Positions 10,153 through 20,400 of a stretch of DNA of 64,000 nucleotides are shown here, piece after piece. How positions within the stretch are numbered: position 1 is the first letter of the stretch; each line of letters begins with the position of its first letter. Origin of the DNA: Cliona cf. orientalis (taxonomy: Eukaryota > Porifera > Demospongiae > Clionaida > Clionaidae); assembly GCA_963930775.1 (NCBI GenBank), contig OZ005707.1, positions 2,790,001 to 2,854,000 of the forward strand, read 5' to 3'. A program made the position numbers and the translations under genes. The notes beneath the pieces are model-generated. The model made no database searches. It was given only the letters and a program-made list of their open reading frames with translations, and was not told where the DNA came from.

Positions 10153-13100
10153 ATGTCTGGAAGGCGAGGACGCGGCCGAGGTGGTAGAGGTCGCGGTAGG
10201 GGATCTCCAGCCCCAAACCCTGGAGGATCGAGGAGACCTGGTAGGAGTAGGCCTGCTGGTGTTGGACCCAGGGAACTCGAGCGAACAACGAGACCTGGTG
10301 ATAGTGGTACAAGGGTCGGTGAGCAACCAACCTCAAGACAAACAGGAACTGTTCAACAAGGAACCTCCAGAGGACATTCTGAAGGAGCTATTAGCGGTCC
10401 TAGTGGGACCAGGATCCAACAAGCATCCACCCGGGGAGAACATGTTGAAGGAGCTGTTGGCGGACCTAGTGGGACCAGGATCCAACAAGCATCCACCCGG
10501 AGAGAACATGTTGAAGGAGCTGTTGGCGGACCTAGTGGGACCAGGATCCAACAAGCATCCACCCGGGGAGAACATGTTGAAGGAGCTGTTGGCGGACCTA
10601 GTGGGACCAGGATCCAGCAAGCATCCACCCAGAGAGAACATGTTGAAGGAGCTGTTGGCAGTACCAGGATTCAACAAGCATCGACTGGAGGACATTTCCA
10701 CGGAAAGAAGCAGCCACCAAAACGACCTGGTGAAGGAACAAAGGGCCGCAAAATCATGGTACGAGCAAACTTTTTCCCAATAAAGGTACCACCTGTGTTC
10801 ACCGTGTACCAGTATGATGTTAGCATCACACCCAAGCTCCCAAAACGACTCAATCGAGTTGTGTATGATTATTTGGTGCGCCAAAAGCATCTTAGTGGGC
10901 AAGGAGCTTATGATGGCAGCAAAGGTCTCTATTGTCGTGCACCACTACGATTTCAAGGTGAGACATTGAAGATTGAAACACAGGTCCCAATACCAAATGA
11001 AGATCCTGCAAAGCCTAAGAAAGTCACGGTTATAATAAAAAAAGCCAGCCAGTTTGACATCGATAGTAGCCAATTGCAGAAAATCTTTCAGGATGCATCC
11101 CAAAAGATGCCCATTATTCAAGCATTGGATGTAGCTTTTCGACATACGTGTATGTCATCTTTAGGAATGGAGCCCATTGGACGATCGTTTTTCTCTCAGC
11201 CAAAGCACCCCTTTCTCCTGGGTCAAGGGAGGGAAGTGTGGACTGGACACTACCAGAGTGTAAGACCTGCTAGCGGATGGAAGCTGATGTTGAATGTTGA
11301 TGTTGCAACTACTCCATTCTATACTGAGCAAACTGTGATCGACTTCATGTGTGCAGTACTGAAGGAAAATCGGCGAGATTACATAGTTACGGATGATGAT
11401 CGACGAAGATATACTAGCAGGCCTCTGAGTGACAAAGACCGAGCACATTTCTCAAAGGAGATCAAAGGGATTAAAATTGAAGTCACTCATCTTTCATACC
11501 CACGAAAGTACAAGGTAAATGGTGTGACCAGAGAGTCAGCACGTGATCGAACATTTCCACTAGACAATGGTACCCAGTGCACAGTTGAAAGATATTTTGC
11601 AGAAAATTATGCACCCCTGAAGTATCCTCACCTCCCCTGTCTTCATGTGGGCTCTCCGCAGAGAAACATCTTCATTCCCTTGGAATTGTGTAAGATTGTT
11701 GGTGGACAGCGATGTGCCAAGAAGCTCACTGACATGCAGACTGCACAGATGATTCGACACACAGCTCAACCTGCTGATGTGAGGGAAAGAAGAATAAAGA
11801 GTATAGTAAACGAGGCCAAGTTCAATGACGATCCTCTCGTGAAGGAGTTTGGAATGACCGTTAGTTCAGATATGATTTCAGTACCTGCTCGTGTTCTTCA
11901 GCCTCCTACTCTGCAATATTGTGACCAGAATACAATCAGACCCCCACAAGATAAGGGATCCTGGGACATGAGGGATTCCAAATTCTTCAAAGGTGCCAAG
12001 GTGGAGGGGTGGGCAGTTGTGAACTGTTCGAAGTACTATCGTGATAGCTATGCTATAGAGAAGTTTACATCTGAGCTTGAAGAAAAATGCAGCAGTATGG
12101 GCATGGAGGTAGTAAGCAGGCCAGTCATAGACAAACAGCGTGGAAGGGAATCAGTTGAAGACATGATGAGACGCCTACGTCGTAATATACCAGACCTGAA
12201 TCTAGTGGTGGCTGTGATTGACAAGGGATCATCTTCCTATTTTGAGATAAAGCAAGTCGGAGACACAAACGATGGGCTTGCTATGCCCACTCAGTGTGTT
12301 CTTACTGATACAGTGCAAAAGAAGTGTAATCCATCGACAATTACCAATATTTGTTTGAAAATCAATGCCAAGCTTGGTGGAATCAATAATATCATTGCTT
12401 CTTCTACCCTACCAAAGTTGTTGCGAGAAGAGCCAGTCATCATATTTGGTGCAGACGTGACCCATCCAAAGTCAGGAGACACAACCACACCTTCAATAGC
12501 ATCTGTTGTGGCAAGCATAGACTTTACCGCAAGCAAGTTTCGAGCTAAGCACCATGCACAGAAGCACAGACAGGAAGTGATTGCCCAGCTGAAAGATATG
12601 GCAAAAGAATTGTTGCTCGATTTTTATCGCGAAACAAACCAAACCAAGCCCAACCGGATCATTTTCTATCGTGATGGTGTAAGCGAAGGTCAATTCGATC
12701 AAATTCGACTTGAAGAAGTAGCTGCTATCCAGCAGGCATGCATCTCGCTTCAAAAAGACTACCGACCTGGTATCACTTTCATTGTGGTTCAGAAGCGCCA
12801 CCACACACGTCTTTTTCCCACCAGACCTCAAGATGCGATTGGTAAGGGTAAGAATGTCCCACCTGGTACAACCGTTGACACCAAGATCACCCATCCGTTT
12901 GAGTTTGACTTCTACCTTTGCTCTCATGCCGCCATCCAGGGTACCAGCCGACCCTGCCATTTTCACGTGCTTTGGGACGACAACGATTTCACTGCAGATG
13001 ACCTTCAACTCCTCTCCTATCAGTTGTGCCACACATTCTGGCGCTGCAATCGCAGCGTGTCGTACCCAGCTCCTGCCTACTATGCCCACCGTGATGCTGC

Positions 13101-13242
13101 CCATGCCAAGACGCTGATGCAGGCACAGGAGAACAGCAGTGATAGTGCAAGTGTTTCTAGCGGCAGTACCAAATCAGAGGCTGATGTAGATCGTGCTATA
13201 ACAATCCACAAAGACAGGAAAGACAGAATGTACTTCCTATAG
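10153..13242 (+). CDS. AGO: AGO-clade Argonaute, slicer-competent, intronless, RG-rich repeat N-terminus
   Basis: A single-exon ORF of 1029 aa from the ATG at 10153 (context CAGCCATGT). The frame is open upstream but has no earlier ATG. Order: RG/GR-rich tail (residues 2-20), a tandem-repeat region (about 80-175), N domain, PAZ (about 395-535), MID (5'-phosphate pocket Y696, K700, Q714, then CLKIN/AKLGG), and PIWI. The catalytic tetrad is D768 (GADVTHP), E808 (HRQE), D841 (YRDGVSEGQ), H979 (YYAH). Their spacing matches animal AGO2, so endonuclease activity is expected. Motifs are AGO-type, not PIWI-type. It should load miRNA or siRNA and silence RNA. RG tails are commonly arginine-methylated and bound by Tudor proteins in this superfamily (inference here). 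Absence of introns among intron-rich neighbours could mean an old retrocopy or intron loss. Confidence 0.97.
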   Translation: MSGRRGRGRGGRGRGRGSPAPNPGGSRRPGRSRPAGVGPRELERTTRPGDSGTRVGEQPTSRQTGTVQQGTSRGHSEGAISGPSGTRIQQASTRGEHVEGAVGGPSGTRIQQASTRREHVEGAVGGPSGTRIQQASTRGEHVEGAVGGPSGTRIQQASTQREHVEGAVGSTRIQQASTGGHFHGKKQPPKRPGEGTKGRKIMVRANFFPIKVPPVFTVYQYDVSITPKLPKRLNRVVYDYLVRQKHLSGQGAYDGSKGLYCRAPLRFQGETLKIETQVPIPNEDPAKPKKVTVIIKKASQFDIDSSQLQKIFQDASQKMPIIQALDVAFRHTCMSSLGMEPIGRSFFSQPKHPFLLGQGREVWTGHYQSVRPASGWKLMLNVDVATTPFYTEQTVIDFMCAVLKENRRDYIVTDDDRRRYTSRPLSDKDRAHFSKEIKGIKIEVTHLSYPRKYKVNGVTRESARDRTFPLDNGTQCTVERYFAENYAPLKYPHLPCLHVGSPQRNIFIPLELCKIVGGQRCAKKLTDMQTAQMIRHTAQPADVRERRIKSIVNEAKFNDDPLVKEFGMTVSSDMISVPARVLQPPTLQYCDQNTIRPPQDKGSWDMRDSKFFKGAKVEGWAVVNCSKYYRDSYAIEKFTSELEEKCSSMGMEVVSRPVIDKQRGRESVEDMMRRLRRNIPDLNLVVAVIDKGSSSYFEIKQVGDTNDGLAMPTQCVLTDTVQKKCNPSTITNICLKINAKLGGINNIIASSTLPKLLREEPVIIFGADVTHPKSGDTTTPSIASVVASIDFTASKFRAKHHAQKHRQEVIAQLKDMAKELLLDFYRETNQTKPNRIIFYRDGVSEGQFDQIRLEEVAAIQQACISLQKDYRPGITFIVVQKRHHTRLFPTRPQDAIGKGKNVPPGTTVDTKITHPFEFDFYLCSHAAIQGTSRPCHFHVLWDDNDFTADDLQLLSYQLCHTFWRCNRSVSYPAPAYYAHRDAAHAKTLMQAQENSSDSASVSSGSTKSEADVDRAITIHKDRKDRMYFL
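10393..10690 (+). repeat. 66-bp in-frame tandem repeat in Argonaute N-terminus
   Basis: Four full 66-bp units (10393, 10459, 10525, 10591) and a shortened fifth encode a 22-residue unit containing GPSGTRIQQASTRGEHVEGA. Units differ by only a few bases, so they are recently amplified or homogenised and are likely length-variable. The region is low-complexity and predicted to be disordered. Confidence 0.95.
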
Positions 13243-13283
13243 TGCTAGTGCTGACATACTGTATGTGCATGTGTACATATACA

Positions 13284-13343
13284 TAGCCTCGTCCCCAGGC
13301 CCCTCCCCGCGTACGCGTAGGGAGGGGCCTGGGGACGAGGCTA
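13284..13343. repeat. Perfect hairpin in the Argonaute 3' flank (TAGCCTCG foldback)
   Basis: A 24-bp perfect inverted repeat (arms starting TAGCCTCGTCCCCAGGCC) around a short CGCGTACGCG-containing loop, starting 41 bp after the AGO stop codon. It belongs to the TAGTCTCG/TAGCCTCG foldback group. If the AGO 3' UTR extends this far, the transcript carries a strong hairpin. Confidence 0.85.
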
Positions 13344-13516
13344 ATGTAGTTGTGTTTCCATAAATGGAATGTAGATGTCGTGTTTACATGTATTATAAAA
13401 AAAATAACCCTTTTCTGACTACATTCTGACGTGTTGCTATTGTACAGTGACATGATACAGTACAGTCAGCGCATGCAGTGTACTGTGACGGTGAGCTAGC
13501 TAGCAGCGCAATCACG

Positions 13517-14861
13517 ATGAACAGTGCTGATCCGACGGCCGTACCGTCTCCTGATCCCTCTGAGCAAGCAGAGCCGTCTGTGGATACGTTTGGTCCGCCT
13601 CACGCCCAGACCGTGTCAGACTCTCTACACCTGTGGATCCTCGTTCCTGGCCTCATTGGATTGATACTAATTGGTGAGCTAAAACGTTGTGTGGTATTTG
13701 TAGCTTGTTCTCTTGTCGCTCCTGGCAATATCCTGGTTTATAGTAATATCATTCTTCAATATAAATTTTGTATTTGTGTGTACTGAGAATCAGCGCCGGT
13801 ATCATTATAGTGTAGAATGCCCCCCCCCCCCCCCCCCCCGATAAATATTCATATAGGAATGTTATCCCTCCAGACATTATTCACTGGTAAATAATTGAAT
13901 AATGTCCCCTTGGTGAAGTTTTTTGCCATTTCAATATTTCTAGCATGCATGATCATCATAACGTGTGATGCATATAGCACTGAAGAGCACAGTTGTACAT
14001 ATATAATTGGCAAGTCAAAGTTGTAGCCAAAAGTAAAGTTTCCGGCCATACATTTCTACAATAATTATGATCAGTGGAACGTCAGTGGTGTACTGTCTAA
14101 TATTCAAGATGTAAAGGTGGTCAGCCCATGCAGTCAGTGGTAGCATACTAGTCTCACAAGCCACACCCTTCAATCTCCGCGCGCGAGAAAGAGGGTCTGG
14201 TAACTTCGCGTACATCAAGTAATTGTACACGCTCCAAGATCCTGGAGTGACCAATCAGATTGCAGCTTTTCAGCGTTACCATAGCGCAATAACTGCACAT
14301 TGTTATTAAACATCGCGCGCCTGTATGAATGCTAGGCAAGCGTGTGCCGCGCTATTTAAACTTAACGTGACGTCACGTAAAACGGTCCATTAATATTGCA
14401 TTCCAGCAGCACAGCTCTATGTATGCAAATTTACCAGACCCTCTTTCTCTCGGAGATTGAAGGGTGTGGCTTGCGAGACTAGTAGCATACCCTCTTGCTT
14501 TTGTCGATGTTGCATGTGTATAATATTCCATCAAGTCTTGGTACAGTGAATTTTGTCTATTATTAAAGGTATTCAGGCCACAGTCACAGCAGAAACCTCT
14601 CTTGTCACATTTAACTGTTGGAATGCATAGTCCAACTAAGTCAAAACTTCCTGGATATTTGAAGGCTTGCAATCATGCAAACTAGCTTCAAGTCAGATTG
14701 ATATCATCAGTGCACTCTTGATACATGTACTCTTCATCGATATCTCTCTCACTTTAGGTGTGATATTCTACCGGCTTATTCGTAAACAAGGAGAACGTGA
14801 AAGGAAGAGAGCAGAAAAGAAGAGACTAAAACAGGAGAAGAAAGAAAAGAAGAAGAAATAA
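13517..14861 (+). CDS. Small single-pass membrane protein, two exons
   Basis: Exons 13517-13673 and 14758-14861 join in phase 1 (ATT G|GT) to give 86 aa. Residues 1-40 are Pro/Ser/Asp-rich. A hydrophobic segment (about 41-57, LWILVPGLIGLILIGVIFY) spans the membrane. The tail is almost wholly basic and charged (EKKRLKQEKKEKKKK), a short helical cytosolic tail by the positive-inside rule. There is no cleavable signal peptide, since the hydrophobic stretch is internal. The layout resembles small integral membrane (SMIM) proteins but I do not recognise the family. The gene is convergent with PEX11 (137 bp between stops) and 275 bp downstream of AGO. The intron contains a TAGTCTCG MITE with a clean 9-bp TSD. 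Confidence 0.7.
14149..14481. mobile_element. TAGTCTCG-type MITE with exact 9-bp TSD
   Basis: Arms of about 45 bp (TAGTCTCACAAGCCACACCC and its complement) delimit a 333-bp element. GTAGCATAC at 14140-14148 is repeated exactly at 14482-14490. This is the clearest target-site duplication of the family in the window. It lies in the intron of the small membrane protein gene. Confidence 0.9.
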
Positions 14862-14997
14862 CTGCATCATAATTATAGTCATCTTCTCAGACTACACCCT
14901 AGGGAATCTTTTTTCAAACCTACAGGTCTGTATTTTTTGAATGAAATGTTACTATTTTTTGTTATTATAGCCAGATTATAAAAAAATTACTCCAAAT

Positions 14998-16775
14998 TTA
15001 CTTTACTATTTTGTACAATCCAATAAGTGATGATATACTGCCAAATAAGCCGACCCAAAGTAAGGGAAGTTTTCCTGACCACAGAACACCATCAGGTAAC
15101 CAGTGGACGGCATTCATTAGATCACATAGCGACTCCACCACAGTCAATGCAGCCATGTGCCTTTGCACTCTTACTGACTCCAAACCAGAGTTTATGTTAT
15201 TGGTAGTTGCTGATTCAGGTTTACTCTTTCTGTGTCGATGATCGGACGTTTTTATTAGAAAAAGAATGTTTTGTATACAGTTAACGAAAAGGGATATACC
15301 CCACAGTACAACTGCCATTGTCCAGAAATGATATGATGATGTGGAGATGAGCTTGAGGTCTGCTGCCCACGCAATGTGCTCCACTGGGTAGTAGAGTTGA
15401 CCAGAGAGAGAGCCAAGCAACTCCAAACCCCACGACACCCAGCTCACATTCTGCAAAGATGTACAATGTACAGAATTTTTTTTATGATTTGCATATTGCC
15501 TGTTGGTGCATACGGCACTGCAATTCTGACCAATCATAGGCCTTCTGAACTTGTAGCAGAGTGTATGTATCTTTTATGCCCTCCGATTGTCTAAAAAATA
15601 TTAATTTTTTCATTGTACATTTATGTTATAGTATAACAAGATGAAAGTTCAAGAACCTTATCTTCTAGTATCCCAAGCCTCGAGGAAGAGAACTAAAAAG
15701 CTCCTTTGTCCCACTCTACCCACCCAACTGGCTCATGGATATGATGTGAATTTCTGATAGCCAATGTGCATACCTGCTGCAACACACACTCGACTTGACA
15801 GCTCTGCATGATATAGACCCATTGCACGTGACGTCACAGGGCACGCGCAGTGGGCCACTCTGGAGGACAAACTGGAGCCGTTTTCTATGGCGAAAATGTA
15901 CAGAGGCTGCCTTTGCCGCTCGTTTGCAAAGAAGGTTAGCATCCATTTTCTCGTGGTTGCAGTATGTTTGACTTACCACAACATGCTTCGAAATATCATA
16001 TTATAGTTGGCTGGCGTCCATGCACAACGATAGAGCAATAGCACCATTTAGTGCTCGCTAGTACAAGTTTACATAGACACTTGTACTTCAACATGGCGGT
16101 CATTGGAGGACAATTTATGGACTTTTATGGATTTTTCTTGTACGTGCAATGGGTCTATTAACATGATCTAGAATATGAATTGCCTATGTTGACATTGAAA
16201 ACAGCCAGTGCCTGCAGTGCTTCATTGCAAGTGCTATATTAAACAGCTGGAGGTTGCCTATGGCTGGTACCAAACATATTTAATGAATTGAGGTGTAGCT
16301 TCGAACTGAGGCTCTCTTTAGTCTCGTATCCAGTTCCTCCTATGCACCCGAGGAAGAGGGTTTGTTGAGGGTGCATATATGAGACTAAGCTCTTGTCTCT
16401 GTCGGGGAATGCCTAGTCTCGCGAGCCAGCCCCTCCTACGCAAGGGGGGGGGGGGGCTGGCTCGCAAGACTAGGGAATGCCCGAGTTCAAAGCTACTCTA
16501 GGTTGTGAAATAGTGTATACCTGCTTGGATTGTAGATTTTTTATGGCGTACACTAGAGCAGGTAGGTCATCCATCAGTCTGAGAGTAGTTCTCATGGTTG
16601 ATATGGCATTGGATGCTGTCAAAAGTTTGTCTGCAACTGCAGGGAGCCTCTCCTTCAGCAAGCCTGAAATCACGGCCAGTCCAAATTGACTAGTTCTGAA
16701 CACCTGATTTCTGCACCAATAGTTTTCAAGAAAGGCAGCAATACCCTCCAGAGGAGCTAAGGGAACAGCAGCCAT
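14998..16775 (-). CDS. PEX11: Peroxisomal membrane protein 11 (PEX11, gamma-like)
   Basis: Two exons, 16775-16521 and 15450-14998 (minus strand), join in phase 0 across a CAG|GTATAC donor and a TTTGCAG acceptor to give 235 aa, the usual PEX11 length. The N-terminal amphipathic region (FLENYWCRNQVFRTSQFG, then STMRTTLRLMDDLPAL) and the C-terminal segment (WLPDGVLWSGKLPLLWVGLF, ending SSLIGLYKIV) are family signatures. YYPVEHIAWAADLKLI favours the gamma-type branch. PEX11 proteins insert in the peroxisomal membrane and remodel it for elongation and fission. The gene is divergent from the ceramide synthase gene. Its single intron contains a 59-bp foldback with TSD. Confidence 0.9.
16414..16472. 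mobile_element. Minimal TAGTCTCG foldback with 9-bp TSD
   Basis: A 59-bp element that is little more than two arms (TAGTCTCGCGAGCCAGCC and its complement) around a G tract. GGGAATGCC at 16405-16413 is repeated at 16473-16481. It lies in the PEX11 intron close to the donor. Confidence 0.85.
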
Positions 16776-17442
16776 GATCGATCTTGATTAATAAATTCCA
16801 ATTTTACTTTCCAATTTAGCGAAGTTCATAATTCCAATTTTACTTTCCAATTTAGCGAAGTTTACTCATTTTGCGCTGCGCTGGCTCGCGAGATCCATGA
16901 TGCACGATGACACAACAATAATTATTATGCAGCTCAGCTCAGCTCACACCACTTGTTGGGCGTATCCAGCAAATGCAACACATGCACATCGATCAAGGTC
17001 ACGGGAGAATTGTGAGTATTTCAAGTCCAGCTGAGCTAGAGAAGGTAAGCTTTGTATTTCGTACTGAAGAAATCGGTAACGTTTGACTCTAACGGTAGCC
17101 AACCTTTCCCGAAACTTGAAAGGTTTCTGGATAAAAATTATAAATACCCATGATATGGCATGGAGATATATGTGACCTGCTATGAGAAAAGGGACCATTC
17201 ATATTATAGTATGAATCAAGATCAATTTTCATCATGACAATGTCCAACTTGCTTTCTATAAATGTAGTAGTGTATCAGCGTATTGGCACCAACAAAGAGC
17301 AGATTCACTTACAGAATATACAATCATACTCTATGCATGCTAGTATGAACTACATACGACAAATACGAAGTCCTAAAAATTAATGGTCCCTTTTCTCACA
17401 GTTGGTCACATATTACCATATTCATACTCTTTTCCTGCAGAG
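16776..17442. other. Intergenic region between divergent PEX11 and CERS
   Basis: 667 bp between divergent start codons. It contains a two-copy tandem repeat of about 36 bp (TTCCAATTTTACTTTCCAAT motif, 16795-16865). A CTGCAG acceptor at 17440 directly upstream of the CERS ATG suggests a non-coding 5' exon within this region or its left part. No other feature was recognised. Confidence 0.5.
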
Positions 17443-20400
17443 ATGGCAAGCCAAAGCATGTGGTCCTCTGATGACTACATCAAGCATTCTCCCCTGTTCC
17501 CCAATCCGGTGAAATGTGTCGTGGACATGGCATTCACTGGGATGGATGAGCTCTACCTACGTCTTCCATGGAAGGGGATTGGGGCGTGGTTGACAGAGAC
17601 CAAGGACTGGATCGTTGCCTCTGCCTACATCGATGCTGGAGTTCTCTTCTTTCCTATACTGTTTGCTGTACTGTTCACAATCCTTCGCGAGGTTCTCAAT
17701 AGGGCACTGTTCAAAGTAGGTAACATTAATAGAGAAGGAGCATGTATCACTGCTTGTAGATTGGTAATTAAGGGTGGGGGCATTGATCTTGTGCCTTGTT
17801 GTCAATAGTCTGCATGGAGCCAGGGCATGGCCTATTTGATGTAACCAGGTGCACGAATGGGCGAACATCTATATGAGGCCACTTCGCTGTTTGGGCCATT
17901 GAGCTGAAAGATATCAGGCTTATCACAATTCTGGACTGGAATTATGATCAGTTTTTTCCTTTCATTTTCAAGATTACTTATTGCCCCTATCTAGTAGCAA
18001 AGCTATCTACTGACGGTACTAGCTAGCCCAACCCGGGACCAAGATCAAGTTATAGCCATATGGCAGTAGCTACGTGTTTGTCCAGGAAATATGATGAATG
18101 TTTTGACAATCAGAATATTGTTATTCTCACTGCTATCTAATACACACACTCTCTCACTCACACACACACACACACAGCGTATACCCAAGTGGGTGGACAT
18201 GGCACAAGAACCCAGTGAAAAGTTCCCTGAGAGTATGTGGAAGTTCTCTGTCTACACCGTGACTTGGATATGGTCTATTTATCTCATCGTCTACGGGGAA
18301 CACAACTATTTCTTCAACTTGAAATCGCACTGGGACAGTAAGTCTGCATGACCAATGTTCAATATACATGTATTGCAGTGGGATAAAGTACATATTTTGT
18401 AATTGCGGGGGTGCTAGATAAAAATTAATTACCTTGAGTAGTCGTAACAGTGGAGTGGTTCCCTGACTGCATGAGCAAGGGGGAGAGTAATCGATTCTGT
18501 CCCTCCGTCTGCTTGTTTGACAGCACAAAAATCGCTTACAAGTCTTGCTCAAAAAAGTTACCTCCTTTTCTTTCTAGGCACTTGACAATATTGTGTTGTG
18601 CGTGCATGTGGGGTATGTGCTCTATAGAGCTCTAGTTATTTACACTGTAGGTGCTAAATTCTTAGTATAACTGTGGTTATTTGAGCCTTCTTCTAATCCC
18701 AGTAGTTCGAAAATGGCTCTATACAGTGCAGTGATTCATAGATATATAACTGTTCCGATATTTTGTGCAAGCATAGTAGGAAGCTATAATTACTGTCAAA
18801 AGAGAAAAATTTTGTATAATGTGCAGGCTTTCACTAATAGCTGTGGAGCCACTACATCTCCCTGAGCATGGCACGCCTACTCTTCATGGGTGTGTTCAGA
18901 TGTGGGCGAAGTATTGAATAGTTGTGGTTGTGTAGTAGTGGCTGGATTTAATTATAGCATGTTGTTTTGCTTGCAGACTGGCATCCCGGTATTCCCATAT
19001 CGAGTGGGATCCACTGGCTCTACATGGTCCAGATGGGGTTCTACCTGCACTGTGCCTATGCCACTATCTACCTGGAGACTATTCGACGTGACTTTGTTGT
19101 GCTGATGCTGCACCATATCCTCACGCTAGGACTCCTCCTGTTCTCCTATGTTGTAAGGTGGGTGGGTAGGTGGGTGGGGCTAGGGCGTACTGCTACGATG
19201 GGTGATACAATAGAGAGTACCCAATAATTAATTTTGGTAGTAAAGCCAAGTACCTTTGTGACGGATTTGATTGTGGCTATTGTATGTTTCTTGGCAAGAA
19301 ACATTAGCCATTATAATAATTTATCACCAGGCCACTCCCGATTTTTCAATGTTGCATGAAAAATTGGGAGTGACCTGGGGACGAGGCTAAATATCACACC
19401 TATGAGTGGTGCATTGAGAAATCTTATTGGTTACAAAAGAATAATTATTAATCGCCATAGTCAACAGTGTGCTTACGATGCTGACAAGACTACATTAGTT
19501 AATGTTGTTGTACTCTTGATACTGAGCATTCAAATTGCCAAATTTGTCAGTAATCACCTTCGCCATCATATTTAGTGTTCGCCAAGATTAGTATGCACAG
19601 CCTTGAAGTGTTGCTGCTGCTTTTACGCTTTTGATAATATTATCATAACCGTTGAACAAACAATGATCTCTCCACTTTAGGTTTCACATGATTGGTTTGC
19701 TGGTTCTATTCTTTCAAGACATTGGTGACATTTGGCTGGAGCTGTCAAAGACTGTGTTGTACTTCAAGGACAGGGGCGGCAAAGAGCACTGGGGGCCAGA
19801 AATGGGAGCCAACTTCTGTTTTGCCATATTCACCCTACAACAGTGAGTCCTCATAATATTATTATACCTCTGCATAGCTATGGATAATGATTGTACCATA
19901 GACACTCACATACGTGTACATGTGTTATGGCCTGCATAGCAAGCCACCTAAGTTAATAACTAATATATGGCATGTGGGTACCTTCACCATTTTTAAGAAT
20001 TCCCTATGCTATAATATGTACCGGAATTGGCGATAATTTTCTTCTATAAAGTTTTTTCAACGATAATATTACGATACTTGGAAGCTCACTGTCATTTTCT
20101 GAGACTAATATTAATTTTGCTGAATGTATGTATTCACTCAGACTCTTGTACTTGTGTAATCATAGTATTTATATCATGTAAGCAGATCTGCCTTCATTTT
20201 TAGTTTTTATTCAGTGAGCATGCACAGAACATGTTACGCTTGAAATACTGCACACTCAACACACTCAGCTGTCTGCTAATATCAATTTTTTTTCTATTTT
20301 AGTCAGTAAACAAGTTCCAAGCTATAATCACAACTCCAGAGTCCTGTCTATCCAGGCTAACAAATTTCCCCGAGTGTGTGGGTCTATTGAATTTTGTATG

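Noticed and set aside
10181..10902. Long open frames overlapping the Argonaute repeat region on both strands (10181-10783 plus; 10333-10902 minus)
   Set aside because: They are shadows of the 66-bp tandem repeat, whose length is a multiple of three and so keeps all frames open. The conserved protein is in the AGO frame.
12493..13104. 203-codon minus-strand open frame inside the Argonaute PIWI region
   Set aside because: It is antisense to highly conserved PIWI coding sequence, with no independent signals.
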